From positions 62,001 through 126,000 of the forward strand of contig JAFEMH010002586.1 in NCBI GenBank assembly GCA_022495995.1: DNA of 64,000 nucleotides, read 5' to 3'. Position numbers and translations under genes: made by a program. Of the stretch, positions 60,182 through 64,000 are shown in pieces. How positions within the stretch are numbered: the stretch's first letter is position 1; every line of letters begins with the position of its first letter. The notes under the pieces were generated by a model, which did no database searches, was not told the origin of the DNA, and was given only the letters and a program-made list of their open reading frames with translations. The stretch comes from Adenophora triphylla var. japonica. Lineage: Eukaryota > Streptophyta > Magnoliopsida > Asterales > Campanulaceae.

Positions 60182-63060
60182 ATTCATTCAGTCTTGTAGG
60201 TTCTAGTGTGTCTTTCTTACGTCCACTTTGGGCACTGGTATGTAATGTCCACTTTGGAATAGTTACTTCAATGATAAAAGAGTCTTTCTTTCCTTTCTCT
60301 CTAGACTTGAGACATAATCTCGCATTACTTTCAAGAAGATTGTCTTATTTATAATTATCACTTGATTGCTAATCTCACTGATAAATTCACCGGCTAATAA
60401 CAAAGTAAACAATTAATCTCAAAATAACAAATGCTTTGATTGGAGTGAACAACTCACCGTCCCTTCCTCATATACACCATCTCTATGTACCTTTCTCTCA
60501 TACACTCTCTCCATACTCCACCATATACTTTTTGTACACTATCTCCAGACCCTCTCCTTGTACGTGCCCTCTGTGCTTTCTCGAGCATACAATTCCCCAA
60601 ATACACTCTCCCCCACTTGACCTCCTTTCCATATAGTCAAGACAAGCACAAAGACCGTTGTTGCTCATCATCAGAGAATAGATGCTCACGCCACTACAAA
60701 ATGCAAGGGGTTGTTCTTATCCTTCACAAGTGCTACATGAATGTCAACTTGGGGCTCACCAACCCCCAATCTCGCGTCTCCTCTGATTTTCCATTTGATA
60801 GATAAGCTTTCGTTGAATATGCTCACATGTCTTTCTCATGGTCCGAATATATTTTGCCTTACTTAATGAGTCGGTTAAATGAGTTTGCATTTATTTTAAA
60901 TACTCTTTTGAGAATGATATCCAGTAGCGATTGAAGCTTGAACCTCTCACCATAGGAAGCCATAACCTTATCCTCACTAAATAATACCCTTTCATTTCAA
61001 GATCGACAAGTTTTGAAACCCTAAGGAAGAAGCCCATACTAGGGGCTCCCCTGACTCACAAAGCTCAAGAAAGGCGGAATGCAAAAGAAACTCATACAAG
61101 GGGCTCCCTCGAAGGGACCACCTCCAAGCCCAAGAGGGAAAAGGTAAACGCATCCTAAGGCATACACTAGGGGCTATCGCGAGCAAACAAATCCGAAGGC
61201 TTTTCTCGAGAAGAGGGTGTCAAAAAAAAAAAAACCTCCATCACTCCGAAGTGAACCTCCCATCTCAAAGGTTGTGAAAATGAGACATCGAGTGAAGGTC
61301 CTATCGTGATCAAGTTACCTGCTGAAATCACAACAAACACGAGAAGAAGCAACAAAGATTCCCTCTTGGACAAATCGCGTAAACCAATTCCAAGTCCATC
61401 CTCTCACTTTTAGAGGATTCCATCACCACCCTTGACCTTGTCAAAATCAAAGTTAACCTCACTCTTAGAGGTTCTGAAGAAGCGACAACAAGAAAATCCC
61501 TTCACCTTAGAGATCCCAAACACATCCCTCAAACCAACCTCTCAAAGAAAAGGCCCAAACGACCTCTCACTTTAAGAGATCATGTTAAGCATCACCTAAT
61601 GATCGATCGCAACCCAAAGCCCAGCTACAATCGCTACCGGATGGCATTCTCAAAAGATTGTTTAAAAGAAATGCATATTCAGATTTTTGAGTCACTTGTT
61701 ATCCTACGTGAGCATATTGCATACTCTCGCCAAGTTTGGGAACTCGTCCTATTCTTGAAATTCGTTCATTCGACTCCTCAAACACTGTCTGCAAAAGTCT
61801 CACTGGGGCTTCGCATCCGTGCCTCTCAGTGGCACTCCGGTAAAAGCAAGGAGACGCGCGCTGGGACTACTCCCTCGGCTTGCGAGAACAAAGGAACAAT
61901 GAATCTTAACTTGAAAGACGTAAAAATAGAAGGGGCTATAATCGGTCAAATTCCCACCTTTTCTTCCACCCCAATCTTTTTCTATTTTTCATGCTTTCTC
62001 ATAAAGAAGATCAATGCAATGGGCTGCACGAAAATTATCACGAAACCCGTAGCAAAGAAGCAACAACGGAACATCCTACTCCTTCTAAAGTCAAGCCCGA
62101 TTTCACCATCAATCAATTTTCTCTCTCTTATTCCAGCTTCAAATCAAAGCAGTCATTATTTGTTTACTTATATAATTGGAATTTGATAAACCAATCAGTG
62201 AGGTCCATTCTCGAGCAACCAAAATATAATTATGAATAAAACAACTCTTCAAATGTCTCGACAAGTCTTCTTTTTCTACATCATAGGAAAATAGAGTCAA
62301 ACACTGTCTTTCTGTCTGCAGGGGCTTCCATACACTTTTCCACACCTTGTGATGCTTATACTCTCCCAAAAGAGTCAAACCCAAAAGCGAGAGTGTCATA
62401 CACGAATTCGGGATCCATTCCCACCTTCGAAAAATGTGCCCCTGCACATATACATTTCCAAGTCTTATCCAGCGACTGATTGACTATTGTTCAAAACGAG
62501 GGGTCCCCTCCACAAGATGACTCTGACTGCAATAGGGATACATTGAATCTCTCCAAGCTGGGGCTTTTGTTAAGCTGTTCTCTCGGGCTCTTTACCGATT
62601 CCCTTCGGGTTTGCTTTGCATCATCGATCGGGCTTCGCCACGGTCACCTCATCAAACATTGAGGCTCCCTCAACAGAAATGGGTCGACTATGTGGTTCTT
62701 CAGAAAAGGCCAAGGGCTCTAACAAGAATCAGGGCTCCACTAAAGTCATATCTAGCAAGAAGGGCATCCCTTGTCTTCAAGATCAGCATGTGGCAAACTC
62801 TTTGAGTTAGTTAGAAACATAATTAATCATACGGCCTCCTTATCAAAATAACATACTTTCAAAATGCCACCCTCCTTGGCACCTTGTTTACAAAATAACT
62901 CTTTGGTCTCCACAAATTTTCAAACTCTTCAAGTCTATCAAAGACGCCTCTCTGTGACTCTCAAGATGACTCGGTCCTACCCCTTATCTCTGGACATCAA
63001 ACTTCATCCAATCCCATCTTCTATCATAGACACCTACTCAGCCTCGCCTTGATTAAACCA
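60182..63060. other. Non-coding interior of element F
   Basis: No protease, RT or integrase motif in any frame. Short phrases such as AGGGGCTCCC (61037, 61098), AGGGGCTATCGCG and ACTTGGGGCT recur and resemble the interior of the gag-only element at 43-44 kb. ORFs of 60-195 codons here show no domain. Confidence 0.55.
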
Positions 63061-63099
63061 TAACCTTTCTGCTCAAATTGCCTTGTTCAGACTTACCAC

Positions 63100-63485
63100 A
63101 AATCTAAACCCTAGATTTAAGCCTAGGTGACGAATACCTCTCTAAACCCTAGCCTTAAGCCTAGATGACAAATACCTCTCCAAACCCTAGCCTTAAGACT
63201 AGATGACAAATACCTCTCCAAACCCTAGCCTTAAGCCTGGATGACAAATACCTCTCTAAACCCTAGCCTTAAGCCTAGATGACAAATACCTCTCTAAACC
63301 CTAGCCTTAAGCCTAGATGACAAATACCTCTCTAAACCCTAGCCTTAAGCCTAGATGACAAATACCTCCCTAAACCCTAGCCTTAAGCCTAGATGACAAA
63401 TACCTCTCTAAACCCTAGCCTTAAGCCTAGATGACAAATACCTCTCTAAACCCTAGCCTTAAGCCTAGATGGCAAGACTCCTCTC
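63100..63485. repeat. 38-bp tandem array
   Basis: The unit AAACCCTAGCCTTAAGCCTA then GATGACAAATACCTCTCT is repeated about ten times with very few differences, so it is young. The position late in element F fits a 3' untranslated array. Confidence 0.95.
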
Positions 63486-63529
63486 TAAGCCTTAGCAATG
63501 ATCATCCCAATCTTTTAATCGCTTGGTTC

Positions 63530-64000
63530 TCATCGCATGTGAGTGGCCTAAGTCCTCAGCGGCCACCATTCGTCATCGATTAGCCTAAGTCCTTTGGCGG
63601 CTACGGTTTTCCGCATCATCAGTGGCCTAAGTCCTCTGGCGACCACCATTCTTCATCGCAAATGCTTGTAGCCTAAGTCCTTTGGCGCGCTACGGTTTCC
63701 GCATCATCAAGTGGCCTAAGTCCTCTTCGGCGCCCACCATTCTTCATCGCGAAACAGTAGCCTAAGTCCTGGCGGCTACGGTTTTCAGATCATCAAGTGG
63801 CCTAAGTCCTCAGCAGCCACCATTCTTCGTCGATGCAGTAGCCTAAGTCCTTTGGCGGCTACGTTTCCCGCATCATCAAGTGGCCTAAGTCTCTCGCGGC
63901 CACCATTCTTCGTCGATAACTTGTTAGCCTAAGTCCTTTGGCGGCTACGGTTTTCCCGCATCATCAAGTGGCCTAAGTCCTCCGATGACCAACATTCTTC
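63530..64000. repeat. Dimeric tandem array of about 80-95 bp, runs off the window
   Basis: Two alternating half-units: TGGCCTAAGTCCTC with GCGGCCACCATTCTTC, and TAGCCTAAGTCCTTTGGCGG with CTACGGTTTTCCGCATCATC. About six dimers are visible. Each half-unit has an inverted GGCC or GGCTACGG pair. The array continues past the right edge. Confidence 0.9.

Noticed and set aside
60436..62810. ORFs of 60-195 codons in the interior of element F
   Set aside because: No retroviral or host motif, low-complexity residues, no support from spacing or repeats.
63100..63485. AAACCCTAG repeats resembling plant telomere repeat AAACCCT
   Set aside because: The unit is 38 bp with only one such word per unit and it lies inside element F, so it is not telomeric DNA.

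Overview
This is nuclear DNA of a flowering plant, probably a eudicot. It has GT-AG introns, a family 1 glycoside hydrolase (GH1) gene, fragments of nuclear genes for thiamine synthesis and plastid translation, a CACTA transposon, MITEs, and many Ty3/gypsy LTR elements whose proteins look like the Tat lineage. I see no rRNA, tRNA or CRISPR array and no gene that is clearly intact. Nearly everything is transposable-element sequence.

Layout: 1-5713 is the 5' part of a minus-strand Tat-like element (gag, protease, RT, two RNase H domains, LTR). 6211-8510 holds two TIR elements arranged TCA-[A]-TCA-[B]-TCA. 9121-14230 is a 12-part GH1 beta-glucosidase gene that lacks one exon and has a stop codon, so it is likely a pseudogene. 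14231-16300 is AT-rich with nothing recognised. A small ORF beginning at 16904 is split by a 6.2-kb Pack-CACTA (16915-23095) carrying pieces of three host genes: TH1/HMP-P kinase, a Nudix hydrolase and plastid release factor 1.

23502-38047 is a deleted Tat-like element (protease and integrase kept; most of gag and all of RT/RNase H lost). It carries two antisense genes, a four-exon plant-mobile-domain (PMD) gene and a DUF7745-like gene, followed by tandem repeats and LTR sequence. 38049-41030 is a related element inverted relative to it. 41400-46730 is a gag-only element with its 3' LTR (C1). 45779-50743 is a tandem array of LTR plus antisense protease fragment. From 50744 to the end is a nest: LTR C3 is split by element E, E's gag by element F, and F's gag by solo LTR D. 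The last insertion is proven by a GTTGG duplication.

The most interesting signals are non-coding. (1) LTRs A, B, D and E each carry their own CpG-rich dyad with core CGNNCG, and the proximal copy is centred 28.5-29.5 bp upstream of the TATA box. C and F carry related dyads at other spacings. The dyad of LTR B also occurs in pairs upstream of both antisense genes. (2) A hairpin in the U5 region keeps its pairing while its sequence changes between LTR families. (3) Most LTRs contain a decoy copy of the primer-binding site 77-156 bp before their end, at the place where the C-family LTR actually ends.
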